Shown piece by piece: positions 16,582-26,397 of a stretch of 39,475 bases of DNA (the first letter of the stretch is position 1; each line of letters begins with the position of its first letter). The translations under genes were made by a program, and so were the position numbers. Below the pieces are notes generated by a model. The model did no database searches and had not been told where the DNA came from. It saw only the letters and a program-made list of their open reading frames with translations. Source of the DNA: a virus. The stretch lies in the IMG/VR virus record IMGVR_UViG_3300036766_000304, positions 1 to 39,475 of that record. One strand, given 5' to 3'.

Positions 16582-19500
16582 TTATTTCTTACCCGCAGTT
16601 TCCAGCAAGCGGTTTTGTATTTGTTGTTCGCCTATTCTTTGTAATATAAGTGCCTTGGCCTGTTCCTGGGCTGAATTTACTGCCTTTTGGATGGCTTTCT
16701 TTTTGATATTATCATCGGCTTGCTGGTATGAAGTGTTACTGACAAGAACACCGAGCATCTCTTCAATCAATAACCACGCTACTTTCTGATAGGCAGTTCT
16801 TTCCTTCATTGTTAGAGGAACTTTGTCTATCTCATCACCAACAGCACTAAAGGTAATGCCGAGTCTATTAATATCTGGTAATTGAGAAAAGGATCGCTTT
16901 GTCTCCTCAACCGCTTTATTAAATTCATCCCAACCTAACATTTCCTCTTGTGTGCCTTTGGTGCCCACAAATCGTCTAGTAACTGGTGCTTGACCAAATT
17001 CTTCTATCAATGTAGGCGAAGGCGTTTCCGCTAAAGCCTCACCATAGGCTTCAGGGCTATAACCAAGGGCTTCTAAACCAAGACCTAAAAGCCAATTAGT
17101 CAATTCTCCTGTACCTGCTGTATAATCCCGTATGGCAAAATCTATCTTGCGGGGGCTAACATTTAATGCCTTGCCTATCATAATAGCAAACTTAGATGTT
17201 TCGGGGCCCCATTGTTGCTCAGGCAATCGTTGCTCTTCTCTCTGAGGAATAATAGGCAAGCCTGTAAACAAGGATTTACCTGTTTGCAAACTAACACCTG
17301 TTTTTAAGATTGGGGGCAATATCCCCGCTACTTCTGGTTGCACAGGTGTTAATTGCTGAGTCATATCCCAAGCCGATTGCCATATCATCTCCACAATACT
17401 GTAATCTTTTTGTCGCTGTGAAGTACCAAGAGCTATTTCTATAGGTGCTGTGATGGGAGCAGCAACCGGGCCTTTAGGAATCTTTATGGTGATAGGGAAT
17501 TTCGTACCATCCTTTGCTGTTCCCTCACCTATCTGTATAGGCCAATAGTAAAGGTACTCATACCAAGGTATATCTTTCCCTGTCTCGAACCGCTGATTAT
17601 TTACCCAAGTTAGAATAGACGCAGCGGCAAAAGGAGATGATCGGGCAAGAGCTAATTGAGGTGTGTTTTTCCATGTTCTGATTATGTTAGCCGCACCCTG
17701 CATACCAGCATTAGAAAAAGGTATTACCTGATTTACAACCTTCATAGCATTGCCGGATTTGGCGAAATCAACTGTTACATCCCGTGCTCTAACAGCCGCA
17801 TCTAGTTCGCCTATGCCCTTGCCACGGAGTTTTAACCAGGTAGCCACTCTGGTAGATTGTTCTGCCCTTACATTAGCCCACTCTATTAGTCGAGGAATGA
17901 ATAATGCAACATCCTTCGGGCTTTTTACTGTCAGCGAACCCAATTTGCCAACTCTACTCATAGCCTCCGTTGTACGCATAGTGTCAACTAAGCCAGAGAG
18001 TAATATTTTGGCTTCTGCTGCTTGTGTATAAGTCTCACCCGGACGTAATACTGCCCACCACCCTTTGAAATAAGCGGGTGAAAAGGGAACTAAACCCTCT
18101 CTAAACCAAGCACTCAAAGCATCTTTCATGGGGTTAATAATTAAGAAAGCTGGATTATAGGTGGTAGCACCTTTCGCCAGCGGTCTACCAACAGCCCTGA
18201 GAATATTGACCAATATATTATTGGGTTCCCACTCTAAGCCCTTGGCTACCTTGGCGTATTTTGCTGGTATCTCGACCGTATATTTTGTACCGTCCTTAAA
18301 GTAAGATACCATATCCCGTAAGGCACTATGTTCTGCTTTGGATGCTTTAGGTACTACTTGCCCAGTGACACGTTCTATCTTGGCAATTTCTGCCTTTGGT
18401 TCAATGAACTTCACCAAGTCGTCACCAGTAGTCTTTTGCAACTGTACTAAGTCCTCGACAATAGCCTTAGCAGCTTCATTACGAGCTACGACTTGCCTTG
18501 TTTTAATAAAGTTAGACTCAAAGGCAGCCAGAGGATCGCTAAGAGCACGTTCACTTCCTGCCAGTTCCATCCTCTTAATACCTATTTGTCCAACTGATGC
18601 CTCTGGTTTACTAAGAGTGCGAGCAATATCATCTACGAAGTCAGCACGTTGAAATGGAATATAATGAGGGTGAGCGGATTTTATGACTGTGTAAGTTTCT
18701 TTGTTAATTAGACCATTATCAAGAAGATATTTAAGGTTCAATTCGTCATTGGCAGACCACAGTTTGGCAGCCACTTCTTTAAGAGCTGCCATTCTTCTAG
18801 TACCTAATTGAGTTTCCAAGTCTTTCAGCGCTGTGACTACACCACCCCAGCCTCTTATTCCACCCGGAAGGAAGGCTTGAGGATTGCGAGCTAAAACATC
18901 CTGACTACGCATCAAGACCATGTATTGTTCTAGGTATTTAACATCCTTGCCCAAGTTAGAATAGATTGGTCGTACTGATGTACGTATTACATTCTCACCA
19001 GCCGCCGTAGCCCCTGGAACTAACTGAGCCAATTTGCGAGATTCACCCAATTCTTTTAGAGCATAGTTGCGATCATACCAATCAGCTAGAATTTTATCTC
19101 TAGCATCCTTTATCGCATCTTTAATTGGCTTCTTTGCTGGCGTAACTGCTTCAACTAACCTTTCATAGTCGGTTTTAGCACGCTCAACAGGTTTCATCTG
19201 ACCAATACCACCGGGTTTCCGTCCTGATGGCAATTCAGGTGGCAAACCAGCACCAGTTTCAGCAGGTGGTTTAGGCGGTTCTTCAATTCCTGCCCAAAGT
19301 GGCTTTCTAGGTGGCTTGACAGGGGGTACACCTTTCCCCGCCTCTGTTAACGGTCTGGTGGCCTCCTGTGGCACTTTGGGGGCGACCCCCTCAACCTTTG
19401 CTCCCACCCCACTAGGCTTCGATAGTGGGGGGACTTCTGACTCTATCAATCTTGCCCGTTCAAATAGTCGGTTTAATCCCTGTTTCAATCTTGGCAAGGA

Positions 19501-20643
19501 ATTACCAGCCATTATATCCTCACCATTAAGATATGCTCGCCAGTATTTGCCAGAGCCTAACGGGCTAGGTGCGGTTTTGATTTCGACATCAGCAATAGTT
19601 TTGCCTTTAATTTTGCCCAGAAAGTCTATATAATCCTTGCTCCATTTTTCTCTAGGAATCTCACCAGCAACCTTTGCCGCTATAGGTAACTCCACTTTTG
19701 GAGTAAGTGGTTCAATCTTTGGAGTGATGGCTTCGGCTGGCTGGACGGTCTTGGCTGCCGCAGGGGCAGCAGGCTTGACTTCAGGTATCTTGGCTGCTAT
19801 CTGTTCCTCAGCAATTTCCTTTGATGCTTGTGATATAGAGATACCCTTTTCTTTGGCTCTTTGTTCAGCTAAAACTTGCCAGTTCCTTAACTCGCCAGTC
19901 TCAGTCGCCAGTGTCTTATACTCAGGCGCTTTCGCCCCTATCTGTGGTGCCGCTCCTAGTTTCAGGTTCTTGAATCCCTTCTGTGCTTGCTGAATAGTCC
20001 TTAACTTTGCCTCATTCAGAAGTTGACCCTCAACAGACCCTATCTTCTGCCATGCCTTGATATTCTCAGTTATATCAGTTACTCTTATCACATCATCAGC
20101 TACCTGCGCCGCTTTCAAATCCACAGCAAGGTTTTTAAGAGCACTGGTGCGTATGGCATTAATAGCTTCAGGCATAATTGCCGTTTCACCCTGCATACCA
20201 ACAGCATTTAATATCTGCATCCAAGTAGGTTGTGCCATTAAATCATCAGCAGTCATACGTGGCGGATTGACCAAGCCAGCAGCTAGCGAGGTAGGAAGTT
20301 GCGCTATAATCTGTACAACGGGGTTTTTACCACCTGGCAGTTTAGCTACTCCCTTGCTAACAAGTTCGCCAGTTTCCTCAAATGGTTTAGCTATAGCGCC
20401 AGTTACCATCTCTCCGAAAGTCTTTTTCTTTTTTGTAGCACCATAGATAATCTGTCCCTGTGCCCCCATGTTCATAGGAATCTCTTTTAACTGGTCAGTC
20501 CATTCAGTCTGTTGTGGCGGAGGTGGAGGCGGTGGAGGTGGTGGCTGTCTGGCCTTGAGCATAGTAGCCAGGCTAGCCGCAGTCTTTCTAACCTTATCCT
20601 CTTTGTCTCTATTTTCGGTATATTGATAAAGCCAACTTTTCAT
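16582..20643 (-). CDS. Large polyvalent-type (LPD38-like) virion protein, probable DNA-ejection protein
   Basis: 1353 residues. A run of ten prolines lies near residues 34-43, then an Ala/Pro/Lys-rich disordered linker (to about 480), a helical middle (500-880) and a domain at about 925-1000 with ARDVTVDFAKSGNAMKVVNQ then PFSNAGMQGAANIIR. That matches the large polyvalent-protein associated domain 38, found in big proteins injected with DNA or replacing the tape measure in short-tailed phages. It stands between the head-completion genes and scaffold. No transglycosylase or protease motif seen. The motif NMGAQG near residue 60 recurs in the 87-residue protein at 21606-21869. Confidence 0.75.
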   Translation of the reverse strand: MKSWLYQYTENRDKEDKVRKTAASLATMLKARQPPPPPPPPPPQQTEWTDQLKEIPMNMGAQGQIIYGATKKKKTFGEMVTGAIAKPFEETGELVSKGVAKLPGGKNPVVQIIAQLPTSLAAGLVNPPRMTADDLMAQPTWMQILNAVGMQGETAIMPEAINAIRTSALKNLAVDLKAAQVADDVIRVTDITENIKAWQKIGSVEGQLLNEAKLRTIQQAQKGFKNLKLGAAPQIGAKAPEYKTLATETGELRNWQVLAEQRAKEKGISISQASKEIAEEQIAAKIPEVKPAAPAAAKTVQPAEAITPKIEPLTPKVELPIAAKVAGEIPREKWSKDYIDFLGKIKGKTIADVEIKTAPSPLGSGKYWRAYLNGEDIMAGNSLPRLKQGLNRLFERARLIESEVPPLSKPSGVGAKVEGVAPKVPQEATRPLTEAGKGVPPVKPPRKPLWAGIEEPPKPPAETGAGLPPELPSGRKPGGIGQMKPVERAKTDYERLVEAVTPAKKPIKDAIKDARDKILADWYDRNYALKELGESRKLAQLVPGATAAGENVIRTSVRPIYSNLGKDVKYLEQYMVLMRSQDVLARNPQAFLPGGIRGWGGVVTALKDLETQLGTRRMAALKEVAAKLWSANDELNLKYLLDNGLINKETYTVIKSAHPHYIPFQRADFVDDIARTLSKPEASVGQIGIKRMELAGSERALSDPLAAFESNFIKTRQVVARNEAAKAIVEDLVQLQKTTGDDLVKFIEPKAEIAKIERVTGQVVPKASKAEHSALRDMVSYFKDGTKYTVEIPAKYAKVAKGLEWEPNNILVNILRAVGRPLAKGATTYNPAFLIINPMKDALSAWFREGLVPFSPAYFKGWWAVLRPGETYTQAAEAKILLSGLVDTMRTTEAMSRVGKLGSLTVKSPKDVALFIPRLIEWANVRAEQSTRVATWLKLRGKGIGELDAAVRARDVTVDFAKSGNAMKVVNQVIPFSNAGMQGAANIIRTWKNTPQLALARSSPFAAASILTWVNNQRFETGKDIPWYEYLYYWPIQIGEGTAKDGTKFPITIKIPKGPVAAPITAPIEIALGTSQRQKDYSIVEMIWQSAWDMTQQLTPVQPEVAGILPPILKTGVSLQTGKSLFTGLPIIPQREEQRLPEQQWGPETSKFAIMIGKALNVSPRKIDFAIRDYTAGTGELTNWLLGLGLEALGYSPEAYGEALAETPSPTLIEEFGQAPVTRRFVGTKGTQEEMLGWDEFNKAVEETKRSFSQLPDINRLGITFSAVGDEIDKVPLTMKERTAYQKVAWLLIEEMLGVLVSNTSYQQADDNIKKKAIQKAVNSAQEQAKALILQRIGEQQIQNRLLETAGKK

Positions 20644-21606
20644 TTAAGCCCTTTGATATGCCGGTTGCCATCTGGCTCTCGGTGAACTCCACATAGGATA
20701 CAACTTCTTCATTTGCTCTATAATAGATTCAGCAGGCGTGCCCTGTGACTCTGCTAATCCTAACGCCATTTGTTTTTGCGGTTGTGTCCAACTCCACCAG
20801 GTTGAAGCTGAGGGATATTTCCAGTTTGTCGGCAATGCTGCGCCTGTCTGAGTACCATAAACCTTAGCCAACCAATCAGGAGTCGTTGCCTCTGGTTGCC
20901 CTACCAGCTTTTGCTCTCGCTGTAATGCGGCCTGGACTTCGGGGCGGAGAAGATCAGGAGAAATAGCCTCCCGTGCTGTCTCAGGGATGGCCTCTCGGCT
21001 TGTATGTAACCACGCTTGCTGAGTGGGTAGCATAGAGGATCGCTGTGAGAACTCTATCCAGCTACGGGGGTTCTTCTGCAACTCTTGAAGTTTGTCAATT
21101 TCTTGTTGATATAAATTGAAAGAGTCAACCCATGTCTGTTCTTTTCTTGTTTTCTCTTGTTCTTCCTGTTCAACATCCCATCTCCCTTTTTCAACATCCC
21201 ATTTCTCTCTGGCCAACTGTTCAGAAGGGGTTAAACCAGCCGTTTCACCCGTAAGTTTTGCCAATGCTGTCCCTGGGTCAATGACGTTATATCTGTTAGG
21301 AGTAGAGATGTCTATGTCAATGTAAGTGCCATTCCTGAATGTTACTCTGTATTGTTTAGGATTGGGATTAGTGAATTCTACACCCGCAACGGTGGTAGTA
21401 GTATCAAGGGGTGTCCGACCTATAATCTCCCCATTGGCCGCAATAAGTGCCTGCCATTCTTCTTCGGTCATTCCCCAAGCAGCCTCTCCTTCTGCTTGGG
21501 GAACAGTCGGTTTTATTGGAGCAGTCGCTGGAGTAGCCTCCGGCTCCTTCAAAAGGTCGTCTAATATCTTTTGAATTTCTTCTGTGGGATCTTTGGGATC
21601 AGGCAT
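20644..21606 (-). CDS. Hypothetical head-module protein, coiled-coil rich
   Basis: 320 residues with an acidic Pro/Ala-rich N-terminus, a small beta domain (GVEFTNPNPKQYRVTFRNGTYI) at residues 75-100, and a charged coiled-coil stretch (EKWDVEKGRWDVEQEEQEK) at about 133-155. The C-terminus has tryptophan clusters (STWWSWTQPQKQM). No family known to me. It overlaps the upstream gene by one base and abuts the large polyvalent protein; probably an internal virion protein that acts with it. Confidence 0.6.
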   Translation of the reverse strand: MPDPKDPTEEIQKILDDLLKEPEATPATAPIKPTVPQAEGEAAWGMTEEEWQALIAANGEIIGRTPLDTTTTVAGVEFTNPNPKQYRVTFRNGTYIDIDISTPNRYNVIDPGTALAKLTGETAGLTPSEQLAREKWDVEKGRWDVEQEEQEKTRKEQTWVDSFNLYQQEIDKLQELQKNPRSWIEFSQRSSMLPTQQAWLHTSREAIPETAREAISPDLLRPEVQAALQREQKLVGQPEATTPDWLAKVYGTQTGAALPTNWKYPSASTWWSWTQPQKQMALGLAESQGTPAESIIEQMKKLYPMWSSPRARWQPAYQRA

Positions 21607-21869
21607 TAGCGTCTCCTCGCAGTCAGTTTGATTCGTTCCATCTTACTAATCCAGTTCTCAATCTCAGGTATCCTGTCCGGATGTTGCTTGACCAAATTGA
21701 TTATCCCCTGTGCCCCCATGTTCTCATAAACTGACAACTGCTCTGCCTCAGACATTTTCCTGGTCCCAGGGGGACGGGGTAGTTGTTTCCTTACCGATTC
21801 AAGAACACGTGTAATATAATCAGGCACATAGTCAGCTACTTTATCGAGATGGGTCTTATCCTCAGCCAT
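21606..21869 (-). CDS. Small helical protein following the portal
   Basis: 87 residues, helical, with a basic end (KMERIKLTARRR). The start overlaps the portal stop as TGATG, a sign of tight coupling. It contains ENMGAQGIINLV, whose core NMGAQG recurs in the large polyvalent protein, so the two may share a docking motif. Function unknown. Confidence 0.6.
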   Translation of the reverse strand: MAEDKTHLDKVADYVPDYITRVLESVRKQLPRPPGTRKMSEAEQLSVYENMGAQGIINLVKQHPDRIPEIENWISKMERIKLTARRR

Positions 21870-23647
21870 CAGATACCACCTGCCACGGGAACTTCCATAC
21901 CCGTAGGCTGACTCATAACACCTGCTTCGCCCAATTTCCTATTTCTGGTCACCGGTGCCATCCCAGGGATAACCTCTTGTGGAGTAGGAGTTTGTTTAAG
22001 TAGCTTTTCCTGTTCCTTCATCTTGGCTATTTCATCTTCCAACCCCCAGTCCTCGGCTATTTTCTGATCTAACACAGACTGAATCATTTGGCTATTTTCA
22101 ATATATCTCTCTGCACCTAACCTGACCATCTCAGCTTGCGGGTCTTTAACGCCCTGATACTTGGACAGGTTGGTGTAAAGACTTATCTCTTTACCCCTAT
22201 AGAGTCTTGAACCTTCTTGGGAAAGTACCACATCCCGCGACGGATCGGTGGTCTTGAACTCCATCTTAACATCATAGTTCCCGTTTATATCTTCAGGGGA
22301 CATAACCAATTCAGCCCAGTTCTGTTTATCTCCCTGGGGCATCAGCCCCTTTATCGTTACCGACCTCTTGACGAACTTCTCGATCATCCTCAGTTCCATA
22401 CCCACCGCCCTGCTGAGTCCTGCGGCCAGATTCTTAACAAAACTGGCGTAAGTCGCCCTCGCCCAGTCCGTCCGGCCAGACAGCGCCACTCCCGAAGTAA
22501 TTCCCTCACTGGCATGTCCTGAAAGTAGCGAGGTAAAAGTCCTTTGTTCTATCATATTCTCTATATGCGCCAGATAAGCAAATAGACTCTGGGGAGGTTC
22601 GACACCCTTCTCAATAAGTTTTTCTAACTCCATGACGCCATTGCTACCTATAACCTCCTCCCATATTTCGCCAGGTTCTAGCTTAGTTCTAGTCGCCTCT
22701 GCTCTCGCTTCCTCTAGGCTTCGTGCTCTCACTTTGATGATATGAAACGCATACAAAGCAATGAGAGAATCAAGATAAGATTCCATTCTCTGATATTCCA
22801 TCAGTAAGTCACGCAAGGGATATAAAAGGCTCCGGGCTAGTGTTTCCAGCTTGCCCTCATATGACTTGTAGCCAAATCCAGCGTAGACATGTACATAAGG
22901 CACGAAGCCATAAGGATTAGGTTGCACCTCACCCTTCAACACTGGCTCATTATCAGCCAGAAAACATCTTACATCAGCTCTCCAATACTCTCGCCATTCC
23001 ACTGTTTCGGACATTTTACGATTCTTGAGGTTGCTCCAGTTCGGCCAGGACGCCTGAACATCCTCTACTGTCCGGGGGTATATCTCGATGACATCTCGTG
23101 GTACACCTCTATCTTGTACTGGACTGGGATATACAACCATCGGATCGGGAGCAGACCAGACTACAGGTACTTTATCAATCAGACTGGTTTCCCATTCCTC
23201 TTTTTTGTTTTTACCCTTCGGCTCGTTGTAATAGAGGTCCAGCCACTCCGGGTTATGAGTCAGCTTGAAGAAACACTCGCCCCGCATCGGGCCTTTAATC
23301 TTGTTCTCGTCTATCGGGTTAGGCGAGTCCTGCATCAACTGGTTCATGCGGGCATTTATCCATAGCTTCCGCCTGGTGTTGCGTTCCTCCTCTACCTTGG
23401 TCGCCCGCCGTGGCTCGGTCACATCGGTAGGATTATCAGTAAATATCCGCTCGGCCAACGTATAGATGATCCCCCGTGCCTTACCAGTCCGCACTGTCTT
23501 AAACGGCTTTTTGATGCCTATGTCCTCCACACCCTCCACCAGCTCATCATCCTTTTTCTGTTCCTCTCGCAACGTGTTATAATCACTCTTGCGTTGAGTT
23601 GCCAGTTTATTGATGTACTCTAGAGTAACCTCTTGCTTTTTGGGCAT
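21869..23647 (-). CDS. Portal protein
   Basis: 592 residues in the canonical place after the large terminase. The helical N-terminus carries TGKARGIIYTLAERIFTDNP. The central PNPYGFVPYVHVYAGFGYKSYEG, the long helix EARAEATRTKLEPGEIWEEV and the LLSGHASEGITSGVALSGRT loop fit phage portals of the SPP1/P22-like fold. The C-terminal 60 residues are Lys/Glu then Pro-rich. It forms the dodecameric DNA gate of the head and binds the terminase. The ATG follows GAGGTAATTAG, the same 11 bases that precede the small gene at 24213. Confidence 0.82.
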   Translation of the reverse strand: MPKKQEVTLEYINKLATQRKSDYNTLREEQKKDDELVEGVEDIGIKKPFKTVRTGKARGIIYTLAERIFTDNPTDVTEPRRATKVEEERNTRRKLWINARMNQLMQDSPNPIDENKIKGPMRGECFFKLTHNPEWLDLYYNEPKGKNKKEEWETSLIDKVPVVWSAPDPMVVYPSPVQDRGVPRDVIEIYPRTVEDVQASWPNWSNLKNRKMSETVEWREYWRADVRCFLADNEPVLKGEVQPNPYGFVPYVHVYAGFGYKSYEGKLETLARSLLYPLRDLLMEYQRMESYLDSLIALYAFHIIKVRARSLEEARAEATRTKLEPGEIWEEVIGSNGVMELEKLIEKGVEPPQSLFAYLAHIENMIEQRTFTSLLSGHASEGITSGVALSGRTDWARATYASFVKNLAAGLSRAVGMELRMIEKFVKRSVTIKGLMPQGDKQNWAELVMSPEDINGNYDVKMEFKTTDPSRDVVLSQEGSRLYRGKEISLYTNLSKYQGVKDPQAEMVRLGAERYIENSQMIQSVLDQKIAEDWGLEDEIAKMKEQEKLLKQTPTPQEVIPGMAPVTRNRKLGEAGVMSQPTGMEVPVAGGI

Positions 23648-23671
23648 CTAATTACCTCATATGCGAGAAAT

Positions 23672-23720
23672 AAAAAAAGAACCGACAAACTCTAAGTTTC
23701 CTCAAAGCCTGTCGGTTCTT
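23672..23720 (-). terminator. Strong intrinsic terminator upstream of portal gene
   Basis: Minus-strand RNA has an 11-bp perfect stem, AAGAACCGACA with TGTCGGTTCTT, a 22-base loop and a run of seven U residues. It ends only about 25 bases before the portal start, and no promoter is visible in between, so read-through or antitermination must feed portal expression. Confidence 0.85.
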
Positions 23721-23760
23721 CCGTTGGACTTAGGTCAATTTTATTTATTAAAGCCAGGTA

Positions 23761-24069
23761 CTACCCTGTTACACAAACCCTTTGACAAGGAATTATTTCA
23801 GATGTTCCTATATATGGGTTCCCCTCTTTATCACGATAACTTTTCAAATCGTAAGACATAAAATAAGTTACCTCCACCACCTTAACATAATATGACAGGG
23901 TACTCCCGTTTAATAACTCAATCCACAACTCTATTTTGTCGCCTACCTCTAGCCTAACACAATCAAAATATTTGTCTGGTAAGTATCCCATTCCCTTTTC
24001 ATCCCAATCACCAGGGATTATTTGTTCATCCCCATTAGCTTTCCAAGCCCACTCTATTGAAGTCTTCAT
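23761..24069 (-). CDS. Small hypothetical protein
   Basis: 102 residues with a compact beta-rich pattern (VRLEVGDKIELWIELLNGSTLSYYVKVVEV), possibly an OB- or SH3-like barrel. No family recognised. A very good ribosome site (AAAGGAGG) lies 7 bases before the ATG. It sits between the DUF2292-like peptide and the terminator before the portal. Confidence 0.65.
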   Translation of the reverse strand: MKTSIEWAWKANGDEQIIPGDWDEKGMGYLPDKYFDCVRLEVGDKIELWIELLNGSTLSYYVKVVEVTYFMSYDLKSYRDKEGNPYIGTSEIIPCQRVCVTG

Positions 24070-24081
24070 TAGGTTCCTCCT

Positions 24082-24213
24082 TTAATCCAATTTAATAGTC
24101 TTCTCTATCTTTATCAAAGTCGGTTTCCCCGCCCTTATTTGAACTGTGATAGTGCCATATTCTATTGGCCAGGTGATCTTTTTTAGTTCTGTTTCAAAAC
24201 AATCCTGCCCCAT
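24082..24213 (-). CDS. 43-residue DUF2292-like small protein
   Basis: A short gene starting MGQDCFETELKKI directly on the terminase stop (TAGATG) with GAGGT 7 bases upstream. The body, EYGTITVQIRAGKP then IKIEKTIKLD, has the size and strand pattern of the DUF2292/YezD family (a compact beta protein, usual form YGSVxIxxxxGxVxxIexxEKxRL). Function of the family is unknown. Confidence 0.75.
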   Translation of the reverse strand: MGQDCFETELKKITWPIEYGTITVQIRAGKPTLIKIEKTIKLD

Positions 24214-25572
24214 CTAATTACCTCGCAAATAATTACGGTGTGGTGGTAACGGAGTGCCATGCCTTGCTACTGTCTCAGGCGTGAAGTCGCTCAAGATATA
24301 TCGTTCAGCCGCTAGGTAGTGATAATCTGCCTCATCCTCGATCTTGTCCGTGGGTTTGTACGAATCGTCAAGCTCTCGGCTAAACGATTCCTTTTCGTCC
24401 AGATATTCCTTCAGGTCGTCAAAGACAAATATCTTATTGAGCTTATGGAGAGCATAAACTCGATCTATCTGCAACTCAACTGAGCCGGGGCCTGTTATCT
24501 TCGGTTCAGCTATCGGCCAGCCCTCAGCGGCGTAGGCATCACGCCAGCCAGACTCCCCCTTAGCTCCCCCTACACGCTTGAATATCTGTTCATCAATCTT
24601 ACCCGTAGCATCCTTGTGCATCTCGCTACGCCACAACACTACATTTTCGTGAACACTCATTTTTGATGCTGATTTGCAAGTACGATACAGAAATATATTG
24701 CCAGTTGCAGGTTCCGCGGCGTAGAACCCAGCCGCCGTGTGTACCGGCCCGAAGTCTTGCCCTGCGTATCTCGGCCACGATAGCGGTATCTCAAAGCGCT
24801 TGATAACCTGGGACTCGACATTGAATGAGTCATAAATCTGTCCGGCTGGACGCTCGAATACACCATCATAGAACATTCGGAACTTCCAGCGGGGGAGCCT
24901 GGCCTTCTGTGTCTCGTACTCTGCTTGTGGGAAGTTAGGGTTCATGGTTGAACGGAAGTTGACCATCTTATACCCGGGGTCACCACGCATTGCCCGATCA
25001 TAAACTTCACGCTTGAACCATCCAAAGACATAAGGTGTGGTGGTGAATAATATCCTTCCCTGATGCAACGATACCCGGCGGTCTATAGCCTCCATTGACT
25101 CACGCCGAAAGCGCTTTTGCCCCGGCTCATCAAGCCAGGCAGCTCTCGCCGTTGCCGACTCCAAAGAGTCAGGATTCTCAGCCGAGCCAAGGAACACCTT
25201 CCAAAGCGGCCCACCTCGCAACTTCTTCGCACTCTCAAATACTCTATCAGATGCTTTGTACTCGCCCAATCTCAAAAGTATCTTGAACACCTGCAAGAAC
25301 TCAGGTAACATCTTAAGATTCATAAGGGGATAAGTAGCACTCACAGCCATAAAGTCTACTGACTCTGCGGGATTGCTATTTAGCCAGTAGTCAATCTCTC
25401 GCTTCAACCAGTGAGGCCCTAGGCACGTCTTACCGCTCTGCGTGCCCGCAGAGACCACCACGTAACGCTCAGAGGCATCCCAGGCTATAGTCTGCCCCTG
25501 GTGCAGGTTGACTTGGAGCTTACCACCTGGCAGTACCTCCCTGAAGGGTTTAACGAGTGTTGTTACTGGCAT
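24214..25572 (-). CDS. terL: Terminase large subunit
   Basis: 452 residues. The ATPase half has Walker A SAGTQSGKT (41-49), Walker B/catalytic AAWLDE (144-149) and motif III ILFTTTP (174-180). The RNaseH-like nuclease half begins at AGQDFG (Asp273), with further acidic residues in DEADYHYLAAERYIL near the C-terminus. It cuts and pumps concatemeric DNA through the portal. Follows the small subunit and a small helper gene; starts at TAGATG on the upstream stop. Confidence 0.93.
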   Translation of the reverse strand: MPVTTLVKPFREVLPGGKLQVNLHQGQTIAWDASERYVVVSAGTQSGKTCLGPHWLKREIDYWLNSNPAESVDFMAVSATYPLMNLKMLPEFLQVFKILLRLGEYKASDRVFESAKKLRGGPLWKVFLGSAENPDSLESATARAAWLDEPGQKRFRRESMEAIDRRVSLHQGRILFTTTPYVFGWFKREVYDRAMRGDPGYKMVNFRSTMNPNFPQAEYETQKARLPRWKFRMFYDGVFERPAGQIYDSFNVESQVIKRFEIPLSWPRYAGQDFGPVHTAAGFYAAEPATGNIFLYRTCKSASKMSVHENVVLWRSEMHKDATGKIDEQIFKRVGGAKGESGWRDAYAAEGWPIAEPKITGPGSVELQIDRVYALHKLNKIFVFDDLKEYLDEKESFSRELDDSYKPTDKIEDEADYHYLAAERYILSDFTPETVARHGTPLPPHRNYLRGN

Positions 25573-25977
25573 CTAATCTTCTGTATCATGTAGTATCTTC
25601 TCGGCCTCGGCTAATATTTCACCTGTGCCGGTGTTGACTATCTTGGCTCCCGCTTGCAGGTTGCGCTTGGACATAAGTAACCTCATATCTTCTTCTATCC
25701 TATCAGCTTCGGCGTTGGCTTCAGACAATGCCTTATTGATGCTGGCCTTCTCTTCATCTGAGAGGGTGAATACTTCCTCATACTGTTTCAAATCGGCAAC
25801 TCTTAGCAATATCTTGTTATGCCCATTGCTAAGAGATAACAGGATGCAAGGGTATGGAGCTTCTGTGGTAGGCTTGGGAACCATCACCATGCGCCAGGTA
25901 TAAGACTTGGGGCTGTATGCATCATGTAACTTCTTAGATACCATAGTCAAAAGCCTGAGAAACCGTTTCTTTGCCAT
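25573..25977 (-). CDS. Hypothetical protein between the terminase subunits
   Basis: 134 residues starting MAKKRFLRLL; the ATG at 25977 is preferred because AAGGA lies 7 bases upstream. The N-terminal half is basic and beta-rich (SYTWRMVMVPKP, CILLSLSNGHNKILLRVADL). The C-terminal half is an acidic helix likely to form a coiled coil (SINKALSEANAEADRIEEDMR). No family recognised. Perhaps a packaging accessory. Confidence 0.6.
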   Translation of the reverse strand: MAKKRFLRLLTMVSKKLHDAYSPKSYTWRMVMVPKPTTEAPYPCILLSLSNGHNKILLRVADLKQYEEVFTLSDEEKASINKALSEANAEADRIEEDMRLLMSKRNLQAGAKIVNTGTGEILAEAEKILHDTED

Positions 25978-26034
25978 CAAAAGTCCTTATTAATTTATTA
26001 ATTATTTAGTTAAGGGGTCTGTCCACTCCATAGA

Positions 26035-26397
26035 CTAAGCAACTTTCTCCCCATAATCCTTGACAACTTCGATAACAGTAATCTTTATTGGATTATCAGG
26101 ATCGCCACCAATGGGCAGTACAACCTTGCCCTCTACCCGGTCCAGCAGTTCTTTGAGAAGTAGCCCTTGCCCTTTGCCTGGCGTGAGACATCCCCTAAGC
26201 CATGCCAACACCAATACCTCTCGCCAGGTTTTGCCCGTCTTATCCTCAGGACAGAGGTTATCCAACTCGACTTTGAGCAGAGAGGTGAGGGAGCAATCCT
26301 TCGGGGGACGGCCTGGAGAAGCATGGTTCCCCGGAAGGAACCTGCCGTTGCTATCCCGATTCACCACGGTTTTATCTGGTTTTTCTATTTTTTTCAT
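26035..26397 (-). CDS. Terminase small subunit-like protein (DUF5681 type)
   Basis: 120 residues. NGRFLPGNHASPGRPPKDCSL is the signature start of DUF5681, and WREVLVLAWLRGC followed by LLKELLDRVEGKVVLPIGGD completes the usual pattern. Proteins of this family sit in front of large terminases and are taken as the DNA-recognition small subunit. GAGGAAGT precedes the ATG, which overlaps the stop of a 14-codon leader frame. Confidence 0.75.
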   Translation of the reverse strand: MKKIEKPDKTVVNRDSNGRFLPGNHASPGRPPKDCSLTSLLKVELDNLCPEDKTGKTWREVLVLAWLRGCLTPGKGQGLLLKELLDRVEGKVVLPIGGDPDNPIKITVIEVVKDYGEKVA

